A DNA stretch of 64,000 nucleotides from an alpha proteobacterium SCGC AAA536-G10. GTDB lineage: Bacteria > Pseudomonadota > Alphaproteobacteria > Puniceispirillales > Marisalimonadaceae. The notes below the pieces were generated by a model. It made no database searches. It was given only the letters and a program-made list of their open reading frames with translations, and was not told the DNA's origin. The position numbers and the translations under genes are program-made. How positions within the stretch are numbered: position 1 is the first letter of the stretch; every line of letters starts with the position of its first letter. The stretch covers positions 1 through 64,000 of the forward strand of contig ARQU01000002.1 of NCBI GenBank assembly GCA_000384615.1, written 5' to 3'. Of this stretch, positions 34,622-43,912 are shown piece by piece.

Positions 34622-35053
34622 ATGAATATATATGAAATGTTTATAGATTATTTATTATCCAATTTTGAAATACTTATCTTCTTTTCCATCTGTTTAATAG
34701 TAGCAGGTTTTTTTTTATTATTTTTCTTTCAAAATTTAAAATTTAAAAATAATAAAGATACAATAACTGAATATGCTAATGATCTTCATAAAACGAACAA
34801 AGAAATTAGAGAATATCTTATTGTTGTAGGTAATTTACTAGAAAATCAAAAAAAAGAAATCACAAATATTTCTGATAAAATAGTTTTTATTGAAAGAGAA
34901 ATTAGTAGATTAGGAAATATTAAAGGGTCAGAGGATATGTTAAGCAAGGCTATTGATATGGTAAAAAATGGTTATGATAGAGAAGAAATAAAAAATAAAA
35001 CTGGTTTAAGAGAAGATGAGGTTGAGGCTATATATACTTATTATAAAAAATAA
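34622..35053 (+). CDS. DUF2802-like membrane protein
   Basis: 143 residues from the ATG at 34622 (an in-frame TTG lies upstream). One N-terminal membrane helix (~12-35), a coiled-coil stretch (about 55-105), and a C-terminal DMVKNGYDREEIKNKTGLREDEVEAIYTY. This last motif is the small helix-turn-helix-like tail of DUF2802 proteins commonly found in flagellar clusters of polar flagellates. Role unknown. Last gene of the flgP operon; converges with the next gene at a two-base gap. Confidence 0.65.
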   Translation: MNIYEMFIDYLLSNFEILIFFSICLIVAGFFLLFFFQNLKFKNNKDTITEYANDLHKTNKEIREYLIVVGNLLENQKKEITNISDKIVFIEREISRLGNIKGSEDMLSKAIDMVKNGYDREEIKNKTGLREDEVEAIYTYYKK

Positions 35054-35055
35054 TT

Positions 35056-35508
35056 CTATACTTCATCCTTCTTTTCCAAATCTTCAAGCAAAATTGCTTT
35101 ACTTCCTTCTATCATTTTCTTGGCATCCTCGTCAGTTACGTCGATTTGAATGCCTGATGGGAAACGAACACCGTTAACTTCCGTAGTTTCTTTTATTTGA
35201 ACTCTTACCCATTCAACTGGAATATTTGTAGGTTTTTTGGAACGCTTTATAATTTTTTCAACAATATTACTATTATCATTTGTTTCTTTAGCAGGAATAT
35301 TGTCATTTGCGCTATTTTCGTCGATAAGACCCTGAATCCTTTGATTCAAAACTGAAACTCTAGCAGCTAGGCATGCAATTTTAAATATCAAGCCATCTTC
35401 TCTATTAGATGCTTGTTTTATTTTAACTGCAATTTCTTCAAGTGTTAATTCTTCAAACTCGTTTAAGAGTTCTTCTTTTTTATCAATAATTTTTTCTGAA
35501 AAATCCAT
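35056..35508 (-). CDS. Hypothetical protein inside the flagellar cluster
   Basis: 150 residues, acidic, no membrane segment. N-terminal half helical (LTLEEIAVKIKQAS, LAARVSVLNQRIQGL). C-terminal domain EWVRVQIKETTEVNGVRFPS then IQIDVTDEDAKKMIEGSKAI is a small beta domain of the kind found at the ends of many phage proteins (G-x-x-x-x-x-G-x-x-x-D-V-x-x-x-x-A). Leftward among rightward flagellar genes. No family recognised. Confidence 0.6.
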   Translation of the reverse strand: MDFSEKIIDKKEELLNEFEELTLEEIAVKIKQASNREDGLIFKIACLAARVSVLNQRIQGLIDENSANDNIPAKETNDNSNIVEKIIKRSKKPTNIPVEWVRVQIKETTEVNGVRFPSGIQIDVTDEDAKKMIEGSKAILLEDLEKKDEV

Positions 35509-35599
35509 AATTTAATCCTACACCATTAATTAATTACGGCAATTAAAAAAATATTAAAGTTTTAATACAAAATAATTTATATTTTATCACCAATTAAAT

Positions 35600-35615
35600 T
35601 GGCATCCTATTTGCA
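35600..35615 (+). promoter_or_regulatory. Sigma-54 promoter for flgBCDEF
   Basis: TGGCATCCTATTTGCA is a perfect match to TGGCAY-N5-TTGCW. It lies 41 bases before the flgB ATG. Confidence 0.9.
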
Positions 35616-35656
35616 ATTATAGCTTCAGATAAAGAAATTATAAGAGTTTTTTAGTA

Positions 35657-36043
35657 ATGGATACAATTAAAGATCAATTATCTTTTTATTCATCAGCCTT
35701 ACAACTAAGAGGTAAGCGAAATAACATTTTAGCTTCAAATATTGCTAACGCAGCAACTCCTAATTACAAGGCAAGAGACATTAGTTTTGAAGATGAAATT
35801 AAAAAATTTGATAGAAATGGTCCGATAATAACTTCACATGCTAACCATATAGTTAAAAATTCTGGCAAATCAATTAATGAGGCATCGTATAGGGAGCCAT
35901 TAATAACATCTTTAGACGGAAATACAGTTGAGCTAGCTGTGGAACAAATGCAATTTGCAGAAAATTCAATGAGATATTCTACTACAGTCAATTTTCTAAA
36001 TGGGAAAATTAATAAAATTATGTCGGCAATTAGGGGCGAGTGA
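35657..36043 (+). CDS. flgB: FlgB, proximal rod protein
   Basis: 128 residues, normal size. LRGKRNNILASNIANAATPNYKAR is the rod N-terminal signature, and the C-terminal VELAVEQMQFAENSMRYSTTVNFLN is typical of FlgB. It forms the membrane-proximal rod next to FliE/FliF (not in this window). First gene behind the sigma-54 promoter. Its TGA stop overlaps the flgC start by one base, indicating coupling. Confidence 0.95.
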   Translation: MDTIKDQLSFYSSALQLRGKRNNILASNIANAATPNYKARDISFEDEIKKFDRNGPIITSHANHIVKNSGKSINEASYREPLITSLDGNTVELAVEQMQFAENSMRYSTTVNFLNGKINKIMSAIRGE

Positions 36044-36456
36044 TGGATATTAAATCAGTTTACGATATTGCCGGTAGAGCTATGGCGGCTCAGTTAGTAA
36101 GATTAAACACAGTAGCTTCAAACCTTGCTAATGCTGGTTCTACCACTGGTGATCCAAAGACAACTTATAGACCTTTGAAACCAATTTTTGAAACTCAATA
36201 TAGTGATTTAGTAAAAAAAAATGGTGTTGCAACAGTTGATGCTGTTGAAGTTAAAGAAATTGGAAGAGAGCCTATTAAATCTTATATGCCGGCACACCCT
36301 GCAGCAGATGAAGCTGGATATATATATAAAGCAGCAGTAAATGTTGACGAAGAAATGGTAGATATGATGGAGGCATCCAGGCAATACCAAAATAACGTAG
36401 AAGTTATAACAACTTTAAGAGCTCTAACAATGCGAACACTTAATATAGGGAAGTAA
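36043..36456 (+). CDS. flgC: FlgC, proximal rod protein
   Basis: 137 residues from the ATG overlapping the flgB stop (TGATG); a GTG one codon upstream is possible. RLNTVASNLANAGSTTGDP and the C-terminal VDEEMVDMMEASRQYQNNV are FlgC signatures. It polymerises with FlgB, FlgF and FlgG into the rod. The usual next gene fliE is missing and flgD follows instead after six bases. Confidence 0.95.
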   Translation: MDIKSVYDIAGRAMAAQLVRLNTVASNLANAGSTTGDPKTTYRPLKPIFETQYSDLVKKNGVATVDAVEVKEIGREPIKSYMPAHPAADEAGYIYKAAVNVDEEMVDMMEASRQYQNNVEVITTLRALTMRTLNIGK

Positions 36457-36462
36457 AATATT

Positions 36463-37155
36463 ATGTCAGAAATAAATTCATCAAATCAATCATTAACTAA
36501 CATTTTAGATAAATTAGGAATTAATTCTGCTAAAGAAAAATTTGCACCAAAAGAAACAAAAGATCAACTGGGACAAGAAGATTTTCTTAAGTTGATGACT
36601 ACGCAATTACAAAACCAAGATCCTTTTGCCCCTGTTGATAATGCAGATTTTATCGCTCAAATGGCTCAATTTTCTACGGTTACTGGTATTACTTCTATGG
36701 ACGAAACTATGAAGTCTGTAAGCCAACAGCTTTCTGAAATGAGAATTGCATCAACAACCCAATTAATGGGACATTCTGTATTAGTTCCTGGTAAATACGC
36801 AAGACCAGACAAAGAAGGAATTATAAGTGGTGTTGTAGATTTACCTGATACTGCTTCAAACTTAAACATCATTTTTGAAAATAGCGATGGTGAGGTTTTA
36901 CATCAAGATACTCTTGGTATGCAAAAAGCTGGTTTAGTTGGTTTCGAGTGGAAAGAATTACCTGAAGAAATAAAGACTTCAAGTTCGCCAATAACAATCA
37001 GAGCATTTACAGGTAATACAGGTGACACAGGTGAGTTGGCAACTCAAGTTTATGCAAGTGTTTCTGGAACCTCTAAAACCGAAAATGGAGTAATGTTAGA
37101 AGTTGAAGATTATGGAACAATTGACCCTTCACAAGTTGTCAGATTCAAGAATTAA
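36463..37155 (+). CDS. flgD: FlgD, hook cap/scaffold protein
   Basis: 230 residues. LGQEDFLKLMTTQLQNQDPF followed by NADFIAQMAQFSTV is the conserved FlgD N-terminal segment. The C-terminal part contains the tudor/FnIII-like hook-capping domain (LMGHSVLVPGKYA, VGFEWKELP). It caps the growing hook and guides FlgE assembly. With a 1694-residue FlgE downstream, the cap is interestingly of ordinary size. Confidence 0.94.
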   Translation: MSEINSSNQSLTNILDKLGINSAKEKFAPKETKDQLGQEDFLKLMTTQLQNQDPFAPVDNADFIAQMAQFSTVTGITSMDETMKSVSQQLSEMRIASTTQLMGHSVLVPGKYARPDKEGIISGVVDLPDTASNLNIIFENSDGEVLHQDTLGMQKAGLVGFEWKELPEEIKTSSSPITIRAFTGNTGDTGELATQVYASVSGTSKTENGVMLEVEDYGTIDPSQVVRFKN

Positions 37156-37185
37156 AAAAATATAATATACTAGGAGAAATTAGAG

Positions 37186-40100
37186 ATGTCATTTTATACC
37201 GCTCTTACAGGACTTAACGGATCACAAGCAGATATTTCAGCTACCTCAAATAATATAGCAAACGTTGCAACCACGGGTTATAAAAGAAGCAAGGCTGAAT
37301 TTGGTGATATCTTCGCTACCTCTCCATTGCAGAACAGCTCATCTTCTATTGGTTCTGGTACTATTTTGAAGGGTATTAAACAGCAATTTACTCAAGGTAA
37401 TGTTTCATCATCACTTAATGCCTTGGATATGGCTATTTCAGGACAAGGATTTTTTGCATTAAAGCCATCATTGACTACTAACCAAACTGTTTACACAAGA
37501 AACGGATCTTTCTCAGTAAATAACGACAGATATGTTGTAGACTCTGCAGGACAGTTTGTTCTAGCACTTCCAGTTTCTGACGATGGATCTGTCCAAGGTG
37601 GTGAAATTGTAGATGCTAAACCACTCAAATTAGAACTAGAAGCAGGTGAAGCTAAAAAGACTGATAACCTTGAGTTGGCTGTTAACTTACCAGCATCATC
37701 AACTGTCTTTGCTTCAGCCGATGATTTTGACCCTGCAAACCCAGCAACATTTAACTCATCAACATCTGTTACTATTTTTGATAATTTAGGTAATCCAGTG
37801 ATTGCAACAGCTTATTTTATCAAAACACAGGCTGCGCAAGGTAATGAAGCTACACACAAGTATCAAACTAAGTTTATTGTTGACGGAAGAGAAGTTGAAC
37901 CTTCTTTGACTGAAGCCATATCACCTACTGGTCAAACACTAGTTGTTGATAGATTTGGTCAAATTATTCCTATGAATGAAAAGCCTCAAATTATATCAGT
38001 AGCGCAAACACAACCATTATTTTACTTAGATGATTTATCTAATAAAACTGTTTCTAAAGCAGCCACTGTTACCTCAACAGTCCTTGAAGATGCGGCTTTT
38101 ACAGCAACGGCGCCATCTATTACAGTCGTAACTGACCCACTACAATATAATACTACATATGAAGCTAACCCAACATTAAATAAATCTACTTACTGGGGAA
38201 AAGATTTTCTTACAGTTCGTGTTGACGATACAACTGGTAGTGCTGGTTTTAAGAGTATAGATATTAGGCCAGGAACATACACGGCTGCAACATTAGCGTC
38301 TGAAGTTCAAAGGGCCATTAATGCTGGTCTTGGGGACGATCAAAAATTATCAATAGATCCAGTTACAGATGGCAGTTTTTCTATTCAGTTCAACCAATTA
38401 GATAACAATGATGAAATTCAAACCTTAACGGCTATAAATGTTGATATGATGCAAGATAGTTTTGTAACAGAGAGCCTTTTTTCTTCTACAAACGGAATAG
38501 AGAACGTCGCGTCTCCAAATTTTACTCGAGAAGAATTTTTAGCACATGCGCAACTAAAAATTAACGATGCACTTAATAGAGCGGCTGTGTCAGCTGATGG
38601 AAATACAAATAATTCATCCACTTATGGAGTAAATTCGTCATTATTTGCAAGAGCAACTGGTTTAAAATTATCTGGAGCGATAAAGGAAACTGAGGTTTTA
38701 AGTTTTAATTACAAGAAACCTACTAGTGATTTGACTGATGAAAACAATATAACTACAGAAGAAAAATTTTTACTTCATAGTTATTACAATTCTTCTCCGG
38801 AATTAAAAGTTTTTGACAAAGCTATAGATGTACTTCCGGTAAGTGGTAACACTATGGTACAAGATTCTAGTGGCACACTTAAAGTTTACATAAACGATTC
38901 AACAAATACTATAAGTTCTACAAGTTTCCCTACTGAAGTTTATCTTGCAGGTGAGTTTGATACTACTACTTCTACTGTTAATAACTTAAAATATAATGGT
39001 GCAAAATTTTCTGTTTCCAGCGCTGGAACAGATGCAAATGGAAACGAATTTTTAAATCTAAAATCAGATTCAACAACAGCCATTAATATCGCAGACACTA
39101 AAATAAAAGTTTTACATACTGAATCAAAAGATGTTTCTGCCTATTTTGAAGGTGGGACAGGTATTTTTTCTGGACAAACTGAACACTTTGGTAGCAACAG
39201 AATAGTTTTAAAAGAACTTAATAAGCATGCATATTTAAACAATAATGTTATGCAGCCAAACACATTATTAAATGATTCGTCAGTAGATGCCTCAACACCG
39301 GGTGACAATGGCAACCTAACTGTAGATACGACTGTAGGCTTTCCATCAAGTGGTACATTAATTATTGGGACAGAGGAAATAACATATACAGGCAAAACTG
39401 CAACTACATTTACTGGGATTGATCGTGCTGCAAATAGTACGACAGCTGCTGTACATTCAGATGACGCTACAATTACGCTAAAAACATTTACTGATGGAAT
39501 TTTTAGCAGTTTTACTGATGAATTAAGAAACACAACACTTACTGACGCTTCAAAGTTAGTTTATGAAAAAACTGGATTGGGTACTAGCGGTGGAAATACA
39601 ATAAAGGTTGACGGAGGAACTCACGGATTACAAGTTGGTGACTCAATTGTAGGAGTTGGTGTGGCTACGGGAGCAAGAATAGGATCTATTAATCATGATA
39701 CATCAACTGTTACTCTTGCAAGCGGAACTTTATCAGCAGCCTTAACAGCAGGTACAACTAAAGTTACATTTATAGCAGATAAACATACAACTGGTTCAGC
39801 TAGTAGTGGTAGTAATCAATTAACAGTAGCCGATGTAACTGGGATTACTGCTGGTGATGCGGTCTATGGAACAAATATAGCCGCTAATACAACTGTAAGT
39901 TCAATATCTGGAAGTGTTGTAACTTTATCAAACAATGCATCAGGAAACATTTTTGGTGGCGACATCACTTTTGTTGATGCAGATAAAGTAGGAACTGGTG
40001 CAGTAACGGCATCTGTTGCAAATGGTGCCACTGCAATGACAACAAGTGCAGATGTTTCAGCTAACTTAGCCGTAGGAATGATTGTAGAGGGTACTGGGAT

Positions 40101-42270
40101 TGCAGAAGGAACAACTATAACAGCTGTCTCAGGAACTTCTGTTACATTGAGTACTGCCACAACTGCGGCCTTAAGTGGTACAGCTGTCACATTTTTGCCA
40201 GTTGAATCAGGTACTTTAACAGTAGGTTCTACATCTGGATTTACTGATGCAACGGCAGCTGCTCCTGGAAAAGTAAAAATAGGAGATGAAATCATTTCTT
40301 ATACAGGTAAAACTGCTACAACTTTAACCGGAGTTACAAGGGGTATTGATAACTCAACAATTTCATCACATCTAGCTACTGCAACTGTAAGTCTTTTAGA
40401 TAGTGTTACAAACCTTGGTTTACAAAAAAGGTCAACCGATGTTAGTGGTGCACAAATTACAGCAACAGCAACTTCAATAACAGTAGATTCTACTGATGGA
40501 TTTGAAGATAACGGTTATATAAGAATAAATGATGAAGTCATAGCCTATACTGGCAAAACAGCAACTACATTTACAGGTCTTACGAGAGGTGTAAGCGGAA
40601 CAACAGCTTCAACACATGAAATTGATAATCAAATAATACAGGAAATAAATATTTCTGATGACTGGGTAGACGAGAATGATCCTGCATTAAAAATAGCTTA
40701 TGACATATCTGGTCAAAATTTTACATTACAAGGAATACCCTCTAAAATTGGTACTTCAACAGCTAGTAAAATGTTTTCTTTTTCTGCATATGGGCCAGGT
40801 GAGGGTAACAACGCAAATGCAATAGGTTTAAAAACACAAAGTAACAAAGCTTCATCAAACATTGGTGGAGGAGCTGTTTTAAAAGCTGAATCTGTTTTAT
40901 TCACTGGAGATCAGATTGCTGCAGATACCCAGCGAGCATATGGTGTAGAAGTTTCTTATAATAACTTAACTCGTAAGTTTAGTATTGCTAGTGGATCAAC
41001 CGGTGAAAATATCCCAGCCAACTCTGCTGTTGGTGTGGGTGATGCAGGTCAGGCCTCATCTAATATTGAAATTGGAAGACTTGCAATAGTAGATGGAGTT
41101 GCAACAGCGTCTGCTGCTGGAATCGGGGGTACGAGTGCTCTTTTAGGAATTAATGCGACGAGTGCTATTACAACTGTAACTGCAGATACTTCAGGAAAAG
41201 GCTTGCAGTCTTCAGCAGCTGTTTTAAATGGTAAAACCTCCAACGAGGATTTGTCTGAAGATTTCTTTTTATCAGATGCTGCGGAAGAAACGATTTTTGT
41301 TGTAAATGCGAATGACATTACTGCTGCTATTAAGGTTCCTGAGGGCGTTTATAATGGAACATCTTTAGCAACTGCGTTACAGTCAAGAATTAATCAAATG
41401 GAAGATAGTTCTGGTAATACAGTAAACGGTGTAACAGTGGCTTATGATACTACCGGCAATTCTTTTTCATTTACTACAGGAACTACCGGATTAAATAGTA
41501 AAATATTCGTATCAGGAAGTTCACGAATGGGACTTGACGACTTAGAATTAGTAACAGGAACAACACCCTCATTTGTTGATATGGCTACGGCTACAGCAAG
41601 CTCTGCAACTGGACAATCTTTATATGTTAATGATGCTGGAACTACAACTACTTTAGCACCAGAAAATTCATGGACAGCAACTACGGATGGAACTTTTGCT
41701 AAGGTATTCTTAAGACCAGGTGAGTTAACTTTTGACACTCAAGGTAACTTAGTTAGTCCTATCCAAAAAGTTGGTTATAAAGGTGATTTTGCCGCAGATG
41801 CTGCTGCTGGTACGAATGCACTATCTATTGATTTAGATTTAAATTTTGACGGATCAACCCAGTTTGCATCTGACTTCAATGTCAGATCTGTTACCCAAGA
41901 TGGTCAAACTGTTGGTAAGCTTGATGGTTTGGATATTGCCGCTAACGGATTAGTTAGTGCTAACTATACTAACGGTCTTAATATAGCTTTGGGAAGGTTA
42001 GTTATGGTTAACTTTAACAACCAAAATGGATTAAAACAAATTGGTAATGCAACTTATGTTGAAACTTCTGTTTCAGGTGTGGCTGCAGTTGGAGAGGCCG
42101 GTGCTGATGGATATGGTACTATATTATCCGGTTCATTAGAAAGATCAAATGTTGATATTACTGAAGAACTTGTAAATTTAATCACAGCTCAAAGAAACTT
42201 CCAGGCAAACGCAAAAACAATTGAAACTAATACAAGCTTGACACAAGCAATAATTCAAATCAGGACATAA
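37186..42270 (+). CDS. flgE: Giant FlgE, flagellar hook protein (1694 residues)
   Basis: The N-terminus SFYTALTGLNGSQADISATS and NIANVATTGYKRSKAEFGD and the C-terminus LERSNVDITEELVNLITAQR are those of FlgE, so both D0/D1 assembly segments are intact. Between them the protein is four times longer than usual. Residues ~1-280 and ~1510-1694 look like ordinary hook domains; ~290-1500 is a Thr/Ser/Ala/Gly-rich insert with no Cys and few aromatics. Repeated beta modules lie at residues ~705-1150. AGGAG precedes the ATG. No frameshift or stop interrupts it. It should form a hook with very large outer domains. Confidence 0.93.
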   Translation: MSFYTALTGLNGSQADISATSNNIANVATTGYKRSKAEFGDIFATSPLQNSSSSIGSGTILKGIKQQFTQGNVSSSLNALDMAISGQGFFALKPSLTTNQTVYTRNGSFSVNNDRYVVDSAGQFVLALPVSDDGSVQGGEIVDAKPLKLELEAGEAKKTDNLELAVNLPASSTVFASADDFDPANPATFNSSTSVTIFDNLGNPVIATAYFIKTQAAQGNEATHKYQTKFIVDGREVEPSLTEAISPTGQTLVVDRFGQIIPMNEKPQIISVAQTQPLFYLDDLSNKTVSKAATVTSTVLEDAAFTATAPSITVVTDPLQYNTTYEANPTLNKSTYWGKDFLTVRVDDTTGSAGFKSIDIRPGTYTAATLASEVQRAINAGLGDDQKLSIDPVTDGSFSIQFNQLDNNDEIQTLTAINVDMMQDSFVTESLFSSTNGIENVASPNFTREEFLAHAQLKINDALNRAAVSADGNTNNSSTYGVNSSLFARATGLKLSGAIKETEVLSFNYKKPTSDLTDENNITTEEKFLLHSYYNSSPELKVFDKAIDVLPVSGNTMVQDSSGTLKVYINDSTNTISSTSFPTEVYLAGEFDTTTSTVNNLKYNGAKFSVSSAGTDANGNEFLNLKSDSTTAINIADTKIKVLHTESKDVSAYFEGGTGIFSGQTEHFGSNRIVLKELNKHAYLNNNVMQPNTLLNDSSVDASTPGDNGNLTVDTTVGFPSSGTLIIGTEEITYTGKTATTFTGIDRAANSTTAAVHSDDATITLKTFTDGIFSSFTDELRNTTLTDASKLVYEKTGLGTSGGNTIKVDGGTHGLQVGDSIVGVGVATGARIGSINHDTSTVTLASGTLSAALTAGTTKVTFIADKHTTGSASSGSNQLTVADVTGITAGDAVYGTNIAANTTVSSISGSVVTLSNNASGNIFGGDITFVDADKVGTGAVTASVANGATAMTTSADVSANLAVGMIVEGTGIAEGTTITAVSGTSVTLSTATTAALSGTAVTFLPVESGTLTVGSTSGFTDATAAAPGKVKIGDEIISYTGKTATTLTGVTRGIDNSTISSHLATATVSLLDSVTNLGLQKRSTDVSGAQITATATSITVDSTDGFEDNGYIRINDEVIAYTGKTATTFTGLTRGVSGTTASTHEIDNQIIQEINISDDWVDENDPALKIAYDISGQNFTLQGIPSKIGTSTASKMFSFSAYGPGEGNNANAIGLKTQSNKASSNIGGGAVLKAESVLFTGDQIAADTQRAYGVEVSYNNLTRKFSIASGSTGENIPANSAVGVGDAGQASSNIEIGRLAIVDGVATASAAGIGGTSALLGINATSAITTVTADTSGKGLQSSAAVLNGKTSNEDLSEDFFLSDAAEETIFVVNANDITAAIKVPEGVYNGTSLATALQSRINQMEDSSGNTVNGVTVAYDTTGNSFSFTTGTTGLNSKIFVSGSSRMGLDDLELVTGTTPSFVDMATATASSATGQSLYVNDAGTTTTLAPENSWTATTDGTFAKVFLRPGELTFDTQGNLVSPIQKVGYKGDFAADAAAGTNALSIDLDLNFDGSTQFASDFNVRSVTQDGQTVGKLDGLDIAANGLVSANYTNGLNIALGRLVMVNFNNQNGLKQIGNATYVETSVSGVAAVGEAGADGYGTILSGSLERSNVDITEELVNLITAQRNFQANAKTIETNTSLTQAIIQIRT
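39301..40640 (+). repeat. Repeated beta modules inside FlgE
   Basis: Two module types are interleaved. Type A occurs three times, with EITYTGKTATTFTGIDRA (near 39380), EIISYTGKTATTLTGVTRG (near 40290) and VIAYTGKTATTFTGLTRG (near 40540), each after LTVDS/T-x-GF and before a S/T-x-H segment. Type B, with VGDSIVGVGV or VGMIVEGTGIAEGTTITAV followed by VTL, occurs about three times at 39590-40200. I recall the type A pattern from tail and virion proteins of phages. Confidence 0.8.
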
Positions 42271-42297
42271 TTGATTAGTTAAATAAGAGGTAAAATT

Positions 42298-43050
42298 ATG
42301 GATCGAAGTATTTACACCGCTCTTAATAGCATGAATATCTTAAGAGACAATCAATCTGTTACAGCACAAAATCTTGCAAATATAAGTGTGACTGGTTTCC
42401 AAAAAGATATTCAAATTAATTTTTCCTCAGTCTATTTAGATCGTGATAAAGGCATTGATCCCAGAGTTATGGCATTACAAGAACCCGGAGGTTATGATAG
42501 CACACCAGGGCCGATACAACAAACTGGTGCACCTTTGGACTTAGCTGTTGATGGTAGTGGATATTTTATTGTTAAACCTGCTAATGGAAAAGTGGCGATG
42601 TCTCGAAGAGGCGACTTTACAGTTTCTGCCGATGGAACCTTAAGAGATGGAACAGGAACCCAGCCACTTAGTGTGGATCTTGAACCTATTGTAGTTCCAC
42701 CACATAGAACAATTTCAGTTTCAGGTGACGGAATAATTGAAATTGAACCTTTAAATGCTCCTCTTGGTCAAAAAGTAAAAGTAGCCCAGTTGGCTACAAC
42801 TTATGGCTCTGAAGTTCCATTAGCAAAAACTATAGATGGTTTTGTTAGACCTATAGATGGATCTATTCCTGAAACTGATAACAGGACACTTTTATTAAGT
42901 GGTTTTTTAGAGGGGTCAAACGTAAAGTCAGTTGACGAGCTAGTTGCTGGTATTGACCAAGCAAGAGCTTATGAAATTAATGTAAAATTTGTTACTACTG
43001 CTAAAGAAATTGACGAAGCGACAGCTTCTTTGATGAGAATGCCTAGTTAA
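42298..43050 (+). CDS. flgF: FlgF, proximal rod protein
   Basis: 250 residues. NQSVTAQNLANISVTGFQKD is the N-terminal rod signature; LDLAVDGSGYFIVKPANGKV and the C-terminal VDELVAGIDQARAYEINVKF complete a FlgF. Follows flgE by 27 bases with GAGGTAAAA before the ATG. Ends the first rod/hook operon; flgG has a separate sigma-54 promoter. Confidence 0.93.
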   Translation: MDRSIYTALNSMNILRDNQSVTAQNLANISVTGFQKDIQINFSSVYLDRDKGIDPRVMALQEPGGYDSTPGPIQQTGAPLDLAVDGSGYFIVKPANGKVAMSRRGDFTVSADGTLRDGTGTQPLSVDLEPIVVPPHRTISVSGDGIIEIEPLNAPLGQKVKVAQLATTYGSEVPLAKTIDGFVRPIDGSIPETDNRTLLLSGFLEGSNVKSVDELVAGIDQARAYEINVKFVTTAKEIDEATASLMRMPS

Positions 43051-43065
43051 TACTCCTCCATAAAT

Positions 43066-43081
43066 TGGCATATGTATTGCA
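43066..43081 (+). promoter_or_regulatory. Sigma-54 promoter for flgGHIJKL
   Basis: TGGCATATGTATTGCA is a perfect match to the -24/-12 consensus, 33 bases upstream of the flgG ATG. It splits flgBCDEF from flgGHIJKL into two transcription starts. Confidence 0.9.
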
Positions 43082-43114
43082 TTATAATTCTTTATTAATA
43101 ATAAGGAGTTTAAT

Positions 43115-43900
43115 ATGTCTAACGCGATGCACGTTGCTAAAACTGGTTTAAATGCTCAAAATAGTAGAATGCAAGTTATTGCTAATAATTTAGCTAACGT
43201 AAATACTACAGGTTTTAAAAGAGATAGAGCAAATTTTGAAACACTTTTATATCAGGTTATAAAAGCATCTGGTGCACAAACATCTGGAGAAACGAAAACA
43301 AACTCAGCATTTTCAGTGGGAACAGGTGTTCGTATTATTAATGCTGATAAATTATTTTCTCAAGGAAATATAGTTTCATCCGATAATGCATTAGATGTAT
43401 CAATAGATGGTTCAGGATTTTTTCAAGTTTTAATGCCAGACGGAAGAGTTGGTTACACGAGAAATGGTGCCTTTGGTAGAAATGCTGAAGGTCTTCTCAC
43501 AACTGCATCTGGATATGTGATTCAACCTGAAATTGCTATACCGGAGGGAGTAACAAGTATTAACATTTCAGCTGACGGTATTGTTTCTGTCCAAAATCCT
43601 GGAGAAGTTGAAGCAGAGGAAGTAGGACAGTTTCAGTTAGCTGACTTTCCAAACTCCAGAGGTTTACAACCAATAGGACAGTCAATGTTAGTAGAGACGC
43701 CTGCAAGTGGTGTTCCTGTTATTGCAAACCCTTTTGAAAACGGTTTTGGTAGTTTAGTCCAAGGTGCTCTAGAAAGCTCAAACGTCAATGTCGTTCAAGA
43801 ATTAGTTGATATGATTGAAACTCAAAGAGCTTATGAAGTTAATTCAAAAGCAATATCTGGTGTTGATGATATGCTTAGATTTATAAGTCAAAATCTATAA
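43115..43900 (+). CDS. flgG: FlgG, distal rod protein
   Basis: 261 residues, the expected size. RMQVIANNLANVNTTGFKRD, ALDVSIDGSGFFQVLMPDGR, and the C-terminal SSNVNVVQELVDMIETQRAY are textbook FlgG. AAGGAG lies before the ATG. FlgG forms the distal rod inside the P- and L-rings. Followed by flgH after 12 bases. Confidence 0.96.
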   Translation: MSNAMHVAKTGLNAQNSRMQVIANNLANVNTTGFKRDRANFETLLYQVIKASGAQTSGETKTNSAFSVGTGVRIINADKLFSQGNIVSSDNALDVSIDGSGFFQVLMPDGRVGYTRNGAFGRNAEGLLTTASGYVIQPEIAIPEGVTSINISADGIVSVQNPGEVEAEEVGQFQLADFPNSRGLQPIGQSMLVETPASGVPVIANPFENGFGSLVQGALESSNVNVVQELVDMIETQRAYEVNSKAISGVDDMLRFISQNL

Positions 43901-43912
43901 TTAGAGGTTACG

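Noticed and set aside
39141-41738. Several minus-strand open frames of 60-145 codons under flgE, and similar ones under flgK and fliD
   Set aside because: They lie opposite long, clearly coding genes, are rich in Val/Pro/Ser from reading Thr/Ser/Gly codons backwards, and lack ribosome-binding sites. They are shadows.
37186-42270. FlgE as a phage tail-fibre or prophage gene because of its modules
   Set aside because: Both termini are canonical FlgE and the gene is in its normal place between flgD and flgF. There are no phage structural genes around.
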